Part shown: positions 1 through 8,333 of the stretch, piece by piece
How positions within the stretch are numbered: position 1 is the stretch's first letter
How the letters are laid out: every line of letters starts with the position of its first letter
Assembly: GCA_904830895.1 (NCBI GenBank)
Contig: LR882958.1
Location: 2,350,001 to 2,414,000, forward strand
DNA length: 64,000 bases
Reading direction: 5' to 3'
Source of the DNA: Planktothrix rubescens CCAP 1459/22
Lineage (GTDB): Bacteria; Cyanobacteriota; Cyanobacteriia; Cyanobacteriales; Microcoleaceae
Notes under the pieces: model-generated
What the model was told of the DNA's origin: nothing
Seen by the model: the letters and a program-made list of their open reading frames with translations, nothing else
Database searches by the model: none
Translations under genes and position numbers: made by a program

Positions 1-33
1 ATAATTAAAAAGATTAAACCCAAAACGGGGGTC

Positions 34-603
34 ATGATGAATCAAACCCTAGAACAAGTAATCTGGACAATTCAGGATGTCGAGGGACTACCGGAAAATG
101 AATGGATACGTTATGAAATTCTCAATGGAGAACTATTTATGACTCGCTCTCCCCATCGTCGCCATCAACAGGCTTGTGTTAAGATTTCTACTCAACTGGA
201 TACTTGGTCAGAGTCAAGTAAGTTAGGAGTCACAATTTTTGCTCCGGGTTTAATCTTTTCTGATACTGATAGTGTTATTCCTGATGTGGTTTGGGTGAGT
301 CATGAAAGACTCGAACAAATTGAAGATGAAGCCGGACATTTAACCGGAGCGCCGGAATTAGTGATTGAGGTTTTATCCCCTGGAAAACAAAACGAACGTC
401 GAGACAAACAAGCTAAATTAAAACTCTATTCTATTACCGGAGTTCAGGAATATTGGATTGTTAATTATTTTACCAAACAAGTTGAAATTTATCGCCGGGA
501 ACAAGCACAATTAGTTAAGGTCGCCACCCTATTAGAAATGGATGAAATCACATCACCGTTATTACCTGGATTTAGTGCAATTGTTCGGTTATTTTTTCCT
601 TAA
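34..603 (+). CDS. Uma2 family (DUF820) PD-(D/E)XK nuclease-like protein
   Basis: 189 aa, the usual length of the Uma2/DUF820 family, which expanded greatly in cyanobacteria and has a restriction-endonuclease-like fold. Visible family motifs are PDVVWVS (Asp84), PELVIEVLSPG (Glu112) and the following QAKLKLY lysines (Lys128/130), fitting a D...ExV...K catalytic arrangement. Two ATGs lie in tandem at 34 and 37; a GGGG run at 27-30 would serve either. The 3' end converges on, and overlaps, the reconstructed end of the methyltransferase gene on the other strand. The cellular role of the family is not established; nuclease activity is inferred from fold only. Confidence 0.85.
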   Translation: MMNQTLEQVIWTIQDVEGLPENEWIRYEILNGELFMTRSPHRRHQQACVKISTQLDTWSESSKLGVTIFAPGLIFSDTDSVIPDVVWVSHERLEQIEDEAGHLTGAPELVIEVLSPGKQNERRDKQAKLKLYSITGVQEYWIVNYFTKQVEIYRREQAQLVKVATLLEMDEITSPLLPGFSAIVRLFFP

Positions 604-1725
604 ACCGATAATTAAAAGCCTGGGAACGTACAGCTTGAAAATCTGGTATAGAATTGGTTTTTTCTAAGTTATCTTTGAGTTGATCTAACTTTAAAATAGC
701 CTCTCCCACTGACGCCGCTAATAACGGGGGGACTGCATTACCAATTTGTCGCCATTGTTGGGATGATGTTCCATAAAAAATATAATGGGGGGAAAAGATT
801 GGATAGAGGCGGCTTCTCTGGGCGTCAAATAACGATCTTCTGTGGGATGATAATAAGTGGTTTTATTTGTGTTAATTGTCCCTGAATGGGAATACCGATC
901 TAAACGCTTTAATTTCGTTTCTCGAAATCGTTCTTCTCGAATTGTTTTCCAATCTATATCATACCATAATGAAGCAGGAAGATAGGCTAACTGATCTCGT
1001 TCATAACGAATTCCTTTACCTTCTGGGATATAATGAATTCTTTTTATTTCTAATTCATTTTTAATTTCAGCCGTTTTCAAATCATGGTTAAAGGTTTTAC
1101 CTTCAAACTCTAATAAGTTGTTAAACGCCCATTCCACCGTGCGGGGTAAGGGTAAAAGATCAGGATCTTTTTCCGAGTCTTTAAATCGTTTTTCTGGATA
1201 AATATTACCAACTCCGAAACGATTTCCTAATAAAATAGTCCGTCGTCTGGCTTGGGGAACACCATAATGATGGGCGGATAATACCTTGACATCGACAGTA
1301 TAACCTAATTGGTTAAAACTATTAATAATTAATGTTAATGTGCTTTCATTCTTTTTTGCTAATAACCCGGTAACGTTTTCCAGAATAATAAAGTTAGGTT
1401 TAAAGGTTTCTACCATTCGCAAAAACTCAAAAAATAGAAAATTTCGATGATCTTTTTGATTATTTGTCCCAATAGTTGAAAACCCCTGACAAGGAGGGCC
1501 ACCGCAAATTAAATCTACGGTTTGATTTCCAATAATATCTTGAATGGATTCGGTTGTAATTTCGCGTAAATCTCCTAAAATTGTTTGAGAATGGGGATGA
1601 TTAGCTTGAAAGGTTTCTAAGGAATATCGATCAAAATCTATTCCTAATAAACAGTTAAATCCTGCCATTTCTAACCCACAGGACATTCCGCCTGCGCCGG
1701 AGAATAAATCAATAAAGTTTTTCAT
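572..1725 (-). pseudogene. DNA (cytosine-5)-methyltransferase, frameshifted near the 3' end
   Basis: The first 313 residues read as a C5 methyltransferase: motif I DLFSGAGG (6-13), motif IV GGPPCQGFS with nucleophile Cys79, motif VI ENV (116-118), motif VIII QARRR (158-162), and REAASIQSFPP. After SFPP the open frame gives 22 unrelated residues and stops at 718. In the neighbouring frame the expected ending continues (HYIFYGTSSQQWRQIGNAV, then PPLLAASVGEAI) and runs to a stop at 572-574. Motif X (GNAVPP) is therefore present but out of frame. The shift maps to a run of six G at 787-792 on the plus strand; seven would restore the frame. It could be a true mutation, a phase-variable tract or a base-calling error. 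No cognate restriction enzyme is obvious beside it, apart from the converging Uma2 gene. Target specificity cannot be read from the sequence. Confidence 0.85.
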
Positions 1726-1804
1726 TTATTTGGGTTGAGTTAATACACTGACAGGATTAATTATAATGTTTTTTATGTCTTAAAAATAGGATATTAAAGC
1801 CAAT

Positions 1805-2149
1805 TTAAACATATAAAAGTTGATTTATAATTTCATCAGCCGTTAGAGTATCTAATAAAATAGCAACCCGTTGAGCGATTTCATGAGGACTTTTTTGAGG
1901 GACAATAATAATTCCTGAATGGTTTTGTTTTTTAGCAATATATTCTAAATGCAATCGTTCAAAATCAACTCGGTTATGAGTCAGTAAACATCGATCAACT
2001 TTTGCTGTATAAATTAACTGATCTTGATCGGATTTTCCTAACATTCCTTGTTCTAGTGATGTTGTCACATTAAAACCTCTACTACGGAGTAAAGTTGCAA
2101 CTAGAACAGAAACATCTTCATCTGTATATAGTGTTGCAAATAATTTCAT
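1805..2149 (-). CDS. DUF5615 family PIN-like protein, putative toxin
   Basis: 114 aa. The N-terminal Asp-rich start (TDEDVSVLVATLLRSRGF, with Asp10 and Asp12) and the central LTHNRVDF (56-63) are typical of the DUF5615/Mut7-C PIN-like fold, in which acidic residues bind metal for RNA cleavage. It follows the DUF433 gene with a 4-nt ATGA overlap (2146-2149), so the two are translationally coupled. DUF433/DUF5615 pairs are a recurrent predicted type II toxin-antitoxin arrangement in cyanobacteria. Toxicity is inferred from family and context, not shown by the sequence. Confidence 0.8.
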   Translation of the reverse strand: MKLFATLYTDEDVSVLVATLLRSRGFNVTTSLEQGMLGKSDQDQLIYTAKVDRCLLTHNRVDFERLHLEYIAKKQNHSGIIIVPQKSPHEIAQRVAILLDTLTADEIINQLLYV

Positions 2150-2439
2150 GGTTTTTTCATAGCAGCTTTAACAGCAGGATGAACTAATTCTTCAGGAATG
2201 CGATTTTGTTCAATATAATGATTAATTTCCTCTTGATTATCTAAATAGAAACTCAAGGCATCAAAGACCTGTGCTAATGTTAAATGTGGTAAATGTATCG
2301 GGATTTCTTCAGGAGATATTCCTAAACGCCATAACCCAACAATAGCTCGCACTGAAGTTCGAGTTCCTAAAATGATAGGTTCACCTTGAAGGATTTCATG
2401 GTTACGACTTACATAACGAGAAATGGATTGTACAGTCAT
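2146..2439 (-). CDS. DUF433 domain protein, putative antitoxin
   Basis: 97 aa. The core GEPIILGTRTSVRAIVGLWRLG followed by ISPEEIPIHLPHLT and QVFDALSFYLDN is the DUF433 helix-turn-helix signature. It lies first in a two-gene unit with the DUF5615 protein, overlapping it by 4 nt, which is the usual antitoxin-before-toxin order. It probably binds both its partner and its own promoter; the short A/T-rich upstream spacer (2440-2513) shows no clear palindromic operator to my reading. Confidence 0.8.
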   Translation of the reverse strand: MTVQSISRYVSRNHEILQGEPIILGTRTSVRAIVGLWRLGISPEEIPIHLPHLTLAQVFDALSFYLDNQEEINHYIEQNRIPEELVHPAVKAAMKKP

Positions 2440-2513
2440 ATCAACTCATACAATAAAGAATTTATAATCCCTCCATAGTATCACATTCTAACATCAAAAT
2501 CCCAGGAATATAA

Positions 2514-3383
2514 TTACAATGCAGGAACATCAATATTAAGTTTAAAGTTGGCTTCTTTTGAGCCAGAAACTTCTATAGAATAATCTCCACTAATGGGTAA
2601 TTCTCCTTGCCAAGTTTTGCTATTTTTAATAGTACCAATATTTTTACCATTAGGATCTAAAATATTAATATCAACTGTTCCTTCCTTTACATCAACGGAC
2701 ATCTTTTGTCCGGCGGCACATTCTAATTTATATTGTCGTTTTTCTGTGGGTTTAATCATACCTGTAACCGTTGTTCCCGTTGCTCCTGGGTCAAATTTAA
2801 CCCTTTCGGTGGCGTTATTAGCTTGAGGAGAAATAGAAGGAGTTGGAGTTGGGGTTGGGGTAGGAGTTGGGGAAGTGGTGGGAGAATTAGCAAAAGGAGG
2901 TAGGGGTTGTAAGGGTTGTGTTCCTGTCGCACCATGAGATCCTAAACTCATTTTTAGATCAAAAGTTGTAGCTCCTTTTAAAGCTGTTAAAACAATTGTA
3001 TATTGACCTGTTTGGGGTAAATATTTAGTTTTAATTAGTTGTCTATCGGGTGCATAAACCCAAATACATAAGTTATCTTCCGTCCGATAATTTAACTGTT
3101 GACCCGCTTTAGCAGAAAATTGATAAGCTAAATAACTTCCTTGGCGAATTTGGCCAGATTCTTTGGTATTAATAGCAGTTAAATTGATTAACTTAATATT
3201 AGGCGGAGCTATATTTCCTGAAGGTTGTTCAGAACATTGTTGAATTTTATCCGATGAACTAGAGTTAACAATATTCATCGTCGTCGAAAGTTGTCGCCAA
3301 TGTTCCGATAGGATTTCACAACCTGTTAATAAAAACAATAATAAAAATAAACTTGTTTTTTTCATAAAAATATCACTATTCAT
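2514..3383 (-). CDS. Lipoprotein with Pro/Thr linker and beta-sandwich C-terminal domain
   Basis: 289 aa. A hydrophobic signal ends in the lipobox LLTGC, making Cys22 the predicted lipidated residue. An N-terminal domain of about 120 residues (SGQIRQGSYLAYQFSAKAGQ, then YAPDRQLIKTKYLPQTGQYTIVL) and a C-terminal one (VTGMIKPTEKRQYKLECAAGQ, then DINILDPNGKNIG and GDYSIEVSG) both look like pre-peptidase/PPC-like beta-sandwiches. They are joined by a PTPTPTPTP-type linker around residues 160-187. ATG at 3383 has an AGGA upstream; a second ATG at 3365 would also keep a complete signal peptide. A surface or periplasmic binding role is likely, ligand unknown. Confidence 0.7.
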   Translation of the reverse strand: MNSDIFMKKTSLFLLLFLLTGCEILSEHWRQLSTTMNIVNSSSSDKIQQCSEQPSGNIAPPNIKLINLTAINTKESGQIRQGSYLAYQFSAKAGQQLNYRTEDNLCIWVYAPDRQLIKTKYLPQTGQYTIVLTALKGATTFDLKMSLGSHGATGTQPLQPLPPFANSPTTSPTPTPTPTPTPSISPQANNATERVKFDPGATGTTVTGMIKPTEKRQYKLECAAGQKMSVDVKEGTVDINILDPNGKNIGTIKNSKTWQGELPISGDYSIEVSGSKEANFKLNIDVPAL

Positions 3384-3406
3384 TAAATTTTATCCTGAAT
3401 TTTAAT

Positions 3407-4501
3407 TTAACTTAACCGTTGTTTAATCCATAAACCAAATAAAGGTAAAGCTAATTGATAGCCTAATTCTGAACCATAAATTAAGCCTTTATGTTGTAAA
3501 CCAATAATCGCCCCTTGTAAACTGCCGCCTCGGGATAAATGATGTTTAGTAATATATTCTCGACTTTGGGGTTTATCTGTAGGATCTAGGGCTAAAGACT
3601 CTAATAATTGGGCTTGAGAAGACGGAAGTAATACTAACAAAGACTCAAATACCGTTGAAAAATCTGCTAATAATTCCTGTAAGGTTTCTTCAATTTCCCG
3701 ATTTCTAATTAGACCATTTGTGCTTTTAACTTTACACAAGCGACGCACTAAAGCCGAAGCATCTCCGATATGTCCTTGCACCGCTTCTAAAAAGTATTGT
3801 AATGCTTGCGATCGCGGATCAAAAGTCAAATTTTCCCGATGTAAAACCCCGTGCGCCCAAGCCGCAACCACATCATTAGATAAGGGCGTTAACTGCACAA
3901 TATCTAAATTTTGGTGAAACTCCTCTTGATTACTTGTTTCAGCTAAAGTAGCAACTAAAACATAACTTACAGAACTTTGCTGTTGAATTTCTTGACGCAA
4001 TAACTTTTCCCAATCTCCCTGTCGATCCCAAGAGCGAATATGGGGAAACCCTTGCAAAATCAATACCACTTGCCGCTCAACAAATTCTGCTAACTGTTGG
4101 GGAAAATGAATTAATAATTTATAGGCTTGCCAAACTTCTTCTGGTTTCGCAATTAACCGCAAGCTTTTTGCCATATTTCCTTGCCAGGAAAAAAATTGAG
4201 CCGCCTCTGTATTTGTCCACTGTTGCAAACACTCAATGGCTTGGGGACTTTTCACCGCCTGGGATATCCCCTCACATAACAGTTGCGTCAAGCGTTGGCC
4301 ATCGGTTGCCCGAATACAGTCCACTTCAATAATTTTTGCCCCAACTTCCGTCGCCGCCCTTCTGACCAGGGTTCGACGGCCACTGCCCGGCACTCCGGCA
4401 ATTAACAAATCTCGATCACGGGCTAATGCTTGGGTGATCTGTTGAAATTGGCTTTGCCGTCCAAAGGTTTCTAAGGGGGCTGCTAACTCTGCTATATCCA
4501 T
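3407..4501 (-). CDS. AAA/STAND-type ATPase-like protein with degenerate P-loop
   Basis: 364 aa. The layout follows the archaeal-type ATPase family (ATPase_2-like): an N-terminal FGRQSQFQQI motif, a P-loop-like GVPGSGRRT (36-44), a Walker B-like strand VVLILQGFPHI, a helical region, and a C-terminal winged helix ending SLQGAIIGLQHKGLIYG then LALPLFGLWIKQRL. The Walker A lysine is replaced by arginine and the acidic Walker B residue is missing, so ATP hydrolysis is doubtful. It sits between the lipoprotein and a secreted hypothetical gene, all on the minus strand with separate spacers. Function unknown. Confidence 0.65.
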   Translation of the reverse strand: MDIAELAAPLETFGRQSQFQQITQALARDRDLLIAGVPGSGRRTLVRRAATEVGAKIIEVDCIRATDGQRLTQLLCEGISQAVKSPQAIECLQQWTNTEAAQFFSWQGNMAKSLRLIAKPEEVWQAYKLLIHFPQQLAEFVERQVVLILQGFPHIRSWDRQGDWEKLLRQEIQQQSSVSYVLVATLAETSNQEEFHQNLDIVQLTPLSNDVVAAWAHGVLHRENLTFDPRSQALQYFLEAVQGHIGDASALVRRLCKVKSTNGLIRNREIEETLQELLADFSTVFESLLVLLPSSQAQLLESLALDPTDKPQSREYITKHHLSRGGSLQGAIIGLQHKGLIYGSELGYQLALPLFGLWIKQRLS

Positions 4502-4616
4502 TGGTGTCTATTGAACAAGCTAATTGCTGATATTACCATTTTTGGGATGATTCCCCGATCAAAATGTAAATTAAGATCAATTTCCCACTCTAAAGAAGGG
4601 AAATTCAAATATTTTT

Positions 4617-5138
4617 TTATAAAGGATAAACCGCTTGAGGATTCAATTGTCTACGACACATTTCTCGCCGTTCTAAATTATCGGCATAGCATTGGTTAAT
4701 GGTTATTTTTTTCTGACCCATAGCAACAATACTTTCAATTAAAATAACTTCCGATGGATTCTTGACGACTCGACCGAATATCCCGGTTTCTCCCGGTTTT
4801 AGTTCCGTGGGATTAACCGTTGCTTCCCCGGCTTCTATTTCAACTAATTGATCATTTTGTTGTTGATATTCTCGATAAATAACTTTTAGTGATCGCATCG
4901 GTGTTGAACTATTATTTTTAACTTTTCCTTCAATCGAATAACGAATTACTGGGTTCTCTCCAAATCTCACTAATTTAACATCACTGACAGTCAATTCTGA
5001 GTTTTGAGATAGGATTACAGACGGAGAATGTTGGGATGAATCTGACGGAGAAATAGGAGGATTTGAAATCGTTTTTAAGGCAGGTGTAAGCCCTGCAATC
5101 ATCACAAATACTAAAACCAAAGGCAAATCAAGTGGCAT
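4617..5138 (-). CDS. Hypothetical exported or membrane-anchored protein
   Basis: 173 aa with a hydrophobic N-terminal segment (LPLVLVFVMIAGLTPAL, about 5-21) that could be a signal peptide or anchor. The middle, VRFGENPVIRYSIEGKVKNN then SLKVIYREYQQQ and GETGIFGRVVKNPSEVILIESI, resembles the extracellular FxLYD/DUF3426-like beta-sandwich that measures additive terms. The C-terminus (CYADNLERREMCRRQLNPQ) contains two cysteines that could pair. An AGGAG-like site (RC of ctcct at 5147-5151) precedes the ATG. I do not recognise a specific function. Confidence 0.6.
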   Translation of the reverse strand: MPLDLPLVLVFVMIAGLTPALKTISNPPISPSDSSQHSPSVILSQNSELTVSDVKLVRFGENPVIRYSIEGKVKNNSSTPMRSLKVIYREYQQQNDQLVEIEAGEATVNPTELKPGETGIFGRVVKNPSEVILIESIVAMGQKKITINQCYADNLERREMCRRQLNPQAVYPL

Positions 5139-5318
5139 AATTAAATCTCCTGAATCAGAGTATTATTCTAATCAATAGGGTAAAGGTCGAATCTTCCCAA
5201 GGATTCACCGAGGAAAGTCAAGGTGAAGAAATTCTTACCCTGAAATATTACAATATTGGCACAGATTAACATATACAGGGTTTAAAATAGGAATTGTATT
5301 GCAGTTGGTATTAAAACA

Positions 5319-8204
5319 GTGTTGGAATATCCCCTATTGCTTTTAGTTGATGGTCATTCGTTGGCGTTTCGCTCCTATTATGCCTTTGGCAAAAGTCGCC
5401 AAGGGGGTTTACGCACGTCAACAGGTATTCCCACCAGTGTTTGTTTTGGATTTTTTAAGTCCTTATTGGATGTGATGGCGAGTCATAAACCTGATTATTT
5501 AGCGATCGCATTTGACTTAAAACAGCCCACTTTTCGCCATGAGGCTGATGAAAATTATAAAGCAGATCGGACAGAAACCCCTCAAGATTTTATTGAGGAT
5601 GTGGAGAATTTAAAACTATTATTACAAGCCTTTGATCTTAGCATTATTACCGCCCCAGGTTATGAAGCTGATGATATTTTAGGGACGTTATCTCATAGGG
5701 GAAGTCAGGAGAATTATCGGGTTAAAATTCTATCGGGAGATCAGGATTTATTTCAGTTAATTAATCTGGAAAAAAATATTACTGTTTTACATTTAGAACC
5801 GGGTAAAGGAAGCAACCCTACGGAATTTTTAGCCGAACAGGTTTATCAGAAATTACAGATTTATCCAAATCAAGTAATTGATTATAAGGCATTATGTGGG
5901 GATAAATCCGATAATATTCCTGGGGTAAAAGGCATTGGGAAAACTACGGCGGTTAAATTATTAGGAGAATATGGGTCTTTAGAAAATATCTATGCCAATA
6001 TCGAGGAAATTAAAGGAGCCACTCGCAAGAAATTAGAAGAAGGTAAGCCGGATGCTGATCATTCTCAAATATTAGCGCGAATTATTCAAGATGTGCCATT
6101 AGAAGTTGGTTTAGAAGATTTAAAATTACAAGGTTTTGATCCAGCTAAAATTCAACCGATTTTAGAACATTTACAATTGCAAACCTTTTTAGATAAAGTT
6201 AATCAAATTCAAAAGCAATTTAAAGGAAATATTCAACCAAAAACATCAGAAACTTCAGTTAATACCGAGGAAGATACCAGTTTTTTTACCAAAGAAGAAA
6301 CCGAAATTTATCAACAACAAAAAACAGCAAATAATCCCGCATCTAAGATTAAATTGCGTTTAATTCAAACATCGGAAGACCTAAAACAGTTAGTTGCTAT
6401 TTTACAAAATCATACTGATACTAATTATCCCGTTGCTTGGGATACGGAAACCACCTCTTTAGAACCGAGAGAAGCGGAATTAGTTGGAATAGGTTGTTGT
6501 TGGGGAATAGCGCCAACAGAGGTGGCTTATATTCCTTTAAATCATACCCAAGGAACGAATTTAGATAAAGTGGAAACCTTAAATATTTTACGTCCAATTT
6601 TAGAAAGCGATCGCTATCCTAAAACCTTTCAAAATGCTAAATATGATCGATTAATTTTTAGAGTTCATGGGATAGAATTAAAGGGCGTTGTCTTTGATCC
6701 GATGTTAGCAAACTATGTATTAGATCCTGAAGATACTCATAATTTAATTGATTTAACCCGCAAATATTTGGGTTCAGAATTAACAGCACCGAGTTATAAT
6801 GAATTAGTACCAAAAGGAAAAACTATTGCAGATATTAATATTGCTCAAGTCGCCGAATATTGCGGAATGCAGGTTTATGTTACCTTTCAATTAGTCGATA
6901 AAATTAAAGCACAATTCATAGATAAACCCCAATTAATAAAACTCCTAACGGAAGTTGAACAGCCCTTAGAACCTGTTTTAGCTGATATGGAATATGGGGG
7001 TGTGCATCTGGATATTGACTATTTACAGACCTTAGCAGAACAATTAGATAAACAGTTAGAAATTACTGAAATTCAAGCTTATGAAGTGGCGGGAGAAAAA
7101 TTTAATTTAGCTTCTCCCAAACAACTCAGTAAACTCTTGTTTGAAACCTTAGAATTAAGTACAAAAAAAACCCGACAAATCAAAACCGGATATTCAACGG
7201 ATGTGAATGTTTTAGAAAAATTACAAGGAGATCATCCCATTATTGATATCATATTAGAACATCGAACCTTAGCCAAACTCAAGTCAACTTATGTCGATGC
7301 TTTACCCACATTAGTAGATGCTAACCAACGCATTCATACCAGTTTTAACCAAACTATTACCGCCACGGGACGGTTATCTTCTTCTGATCCTAATTTGCAA
7401 AATATTCCGATTAAAACCGAATTTTCGAGTAAAATTAGAAAAGCATTTATTACCGAACCAAACTGGTTATTAGTTTCAGCCGACTATTCTCAAATTGAAT
7501 TGAGAATTTTAGCTCATTTAAGTCAAGAACCGATTTTATTAGAAGCATATCAAAATAATCAAGATGTCCATACTGTTACCGCTAAGTTATTGTTTGAAAA
7601 AGCAACCGTAACTCCAGAAGAAAGACGGTTAGGAAAAACGATTAATTTTGGCGTAATTTATGGAATGGGGGCGCAAAGGTTCGCCCGGGAAGCCAAAGTT
7701 AGTAGTGCAGAAGGTAAGATATTTATTGAACGATTTAATCAACGTTATTCTCAAGTTTTTGCCTATTTAGAAAGGGTGAAAAAACAAGCAATTTCTCAAG
7801 GATATGTCGAAACAATATTAGGACGAAGACGCTATTTTGATTTCCAAGGAGATAGTCTACAAACCTTAAAAGGAGTTGATATTAATGAAATTGATTTAAC
7901 CCAATTGAAGAAAAAAATGGGTCAAAATGATTCCCAACTATTAAGAGCCGCTGCTAACGCCCCCATACAGGGTTCTAGTGCTGATATTATCAAAATGGCA
8001 ATGGTACAAGTACATCAACTTTTAAGCCAATATCAATCTCAATTAGTGTTACAAGTTCATGATGAATTAGTCTTTGAAATTCCCGAAATAGAATGGCAAG
8101 AAATTCAACCTAAAATTAAGACAATTATGGAACAAGTGCTGCCTTTAAGTGTTCCTTTAGTTGTGGATATTCACGCCGGACAAAATTGGAAGGAAGCCAA
8201 ATAA
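5319..8204 (+). CDS. polA: DNA polymerase I
   Basis: 961 aa, GTG start. The 5' nuclease domain (about 1-300) has VDGHSLAFRSYYAF, YEADDILGTLS, SGDQDLFQLI and DKSDNIPGVKGIGKTTA. The 3'-5' exonuclease domain (about 340-540) has Exo I DTET (Asp375, Glu377) and Exo II QNAKYDR (Asp443). The Exo III motif reads YCGMQVYVTF, where the metal-binding Asp of E. coli (D501) aligns with Gln518. The polymerase domain has motif A SADYSQIELRILAHLS, motif B RRLGKTINFGVIYGMG and motif C LQVHDELVFEIP. About 20 extra residues lie between RRRYF and NAPIQGSSADI, compared with E. coli. Used in Okazaki fragment maturation and repair; proofreading may be weak because of the Exo III change. Confidence 0.97.
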   Translation: MLEYPLLLLVDGHSLAFRSYYAFGKSRQGGLRTSTGIPTSVCFGFFKSLLDVMASHKPDYLAIAFDLKQPTFRHEADENYKADRTETPQDFIEDVENLKLLLQAFDLSIITAPGYEADDILGTLSHRGSQENYRVKILSGDQDLFQLINLEKNITVLHLEPGKGSNPTEFLAEQVYQKLQIYPNQVIDYKALCGDKSDNIPGVKGIGKTTAVKLLGEYGSLENIYANIEEIKGATRKKLEEGKPDADHSQILARIIQDVPLEVGLEDLKLQGFDPAKIQPILEHLQLQTFLDKVNQIQKQFKGNIQPKTSETSVNTEEDTSFFTKEETEIYQQQKTANNPASKIKLRLIQTSEDLKQLVAILQNHTDTNYPVAWDTETTSLEPREAELVGIGCCWGIAPTEVAYIPLNHTQGTNLDKVETLNILRPILESDRYPKTFQNAKYDRLIFRVHGIELKGVVFDPMLANYVLDPEDTHNLIDLTRKYLGSELTAPSYNELVPKGKTIADINIAQVAEYCGMQVYVTFQLVDKIKAQFIDKPQLIKLLTEVEQPLEPVLADMEYGGVHLDIDYLQTLAEQLDKQLEITEIQAYEVAGEKFNLASPKQLSKLLFETLELSTKKTRQIKTGYSTDVNVLEKLQGDHPIIDIILEHRTLAKLKSTYVDALPTLVDANQRIHTSFNQTITATGRLSSSDPNLQNIPIKTEFSSKIRKAFITEPNWLLVSADYSQIELRILAHLSQEPILLEAYQNNQDVHTVTAKLLFEKATVTPEERRLGKTINFGVIYGMGAQRFAREAKVSSAEGKIFIERFNQRYSQVFAYLERVKKQAISQGYVETILGRRRYFDFQGDSLQTLKGVDINEIDLTQLKKKMGQNDSQLLRAAANAPIQGSSADIIKMAMVQVHQLLSQYQSQLVLQVHDELVFEIPEIEWQEIQPKIKTIMEQVLPLSVPLVVDIHAGQNWKEAK

Positions 8205-8227
8205 TTAAATAATTATCCAATAACTGA

Positions 8228-8239
8228 GGGCTAAAGCCC
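8228..8239. repeat. Small palindrome GGGCTAAAGCCC after polA
   Basis: A 5-bp perfect stem with a 2-base loop lies 24 nt past the polA stop. No T-run follows directly, so it is more likely a REP-like remnant than a terminator. Its flanks (AACTGAGGGC, CCCAACAACG) resemble a short repeat often seen in cyanobacterial spacers. Confidence 0.35.
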
Positions 8240-8333
8240 AACAACGTAATTTTTAAACCATCCCCATCGGGAATTTAGTTTATAATAAAACGTTGAAAGT
8301 TCACTCAATTTAACAGCATTATCCATTAACAGC

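Noticed and set aside
876-1064. Plus-strand open frame of 62 codons
   Set aside because: Lies opposite the methyltransferase gene; no coding signs of its own.
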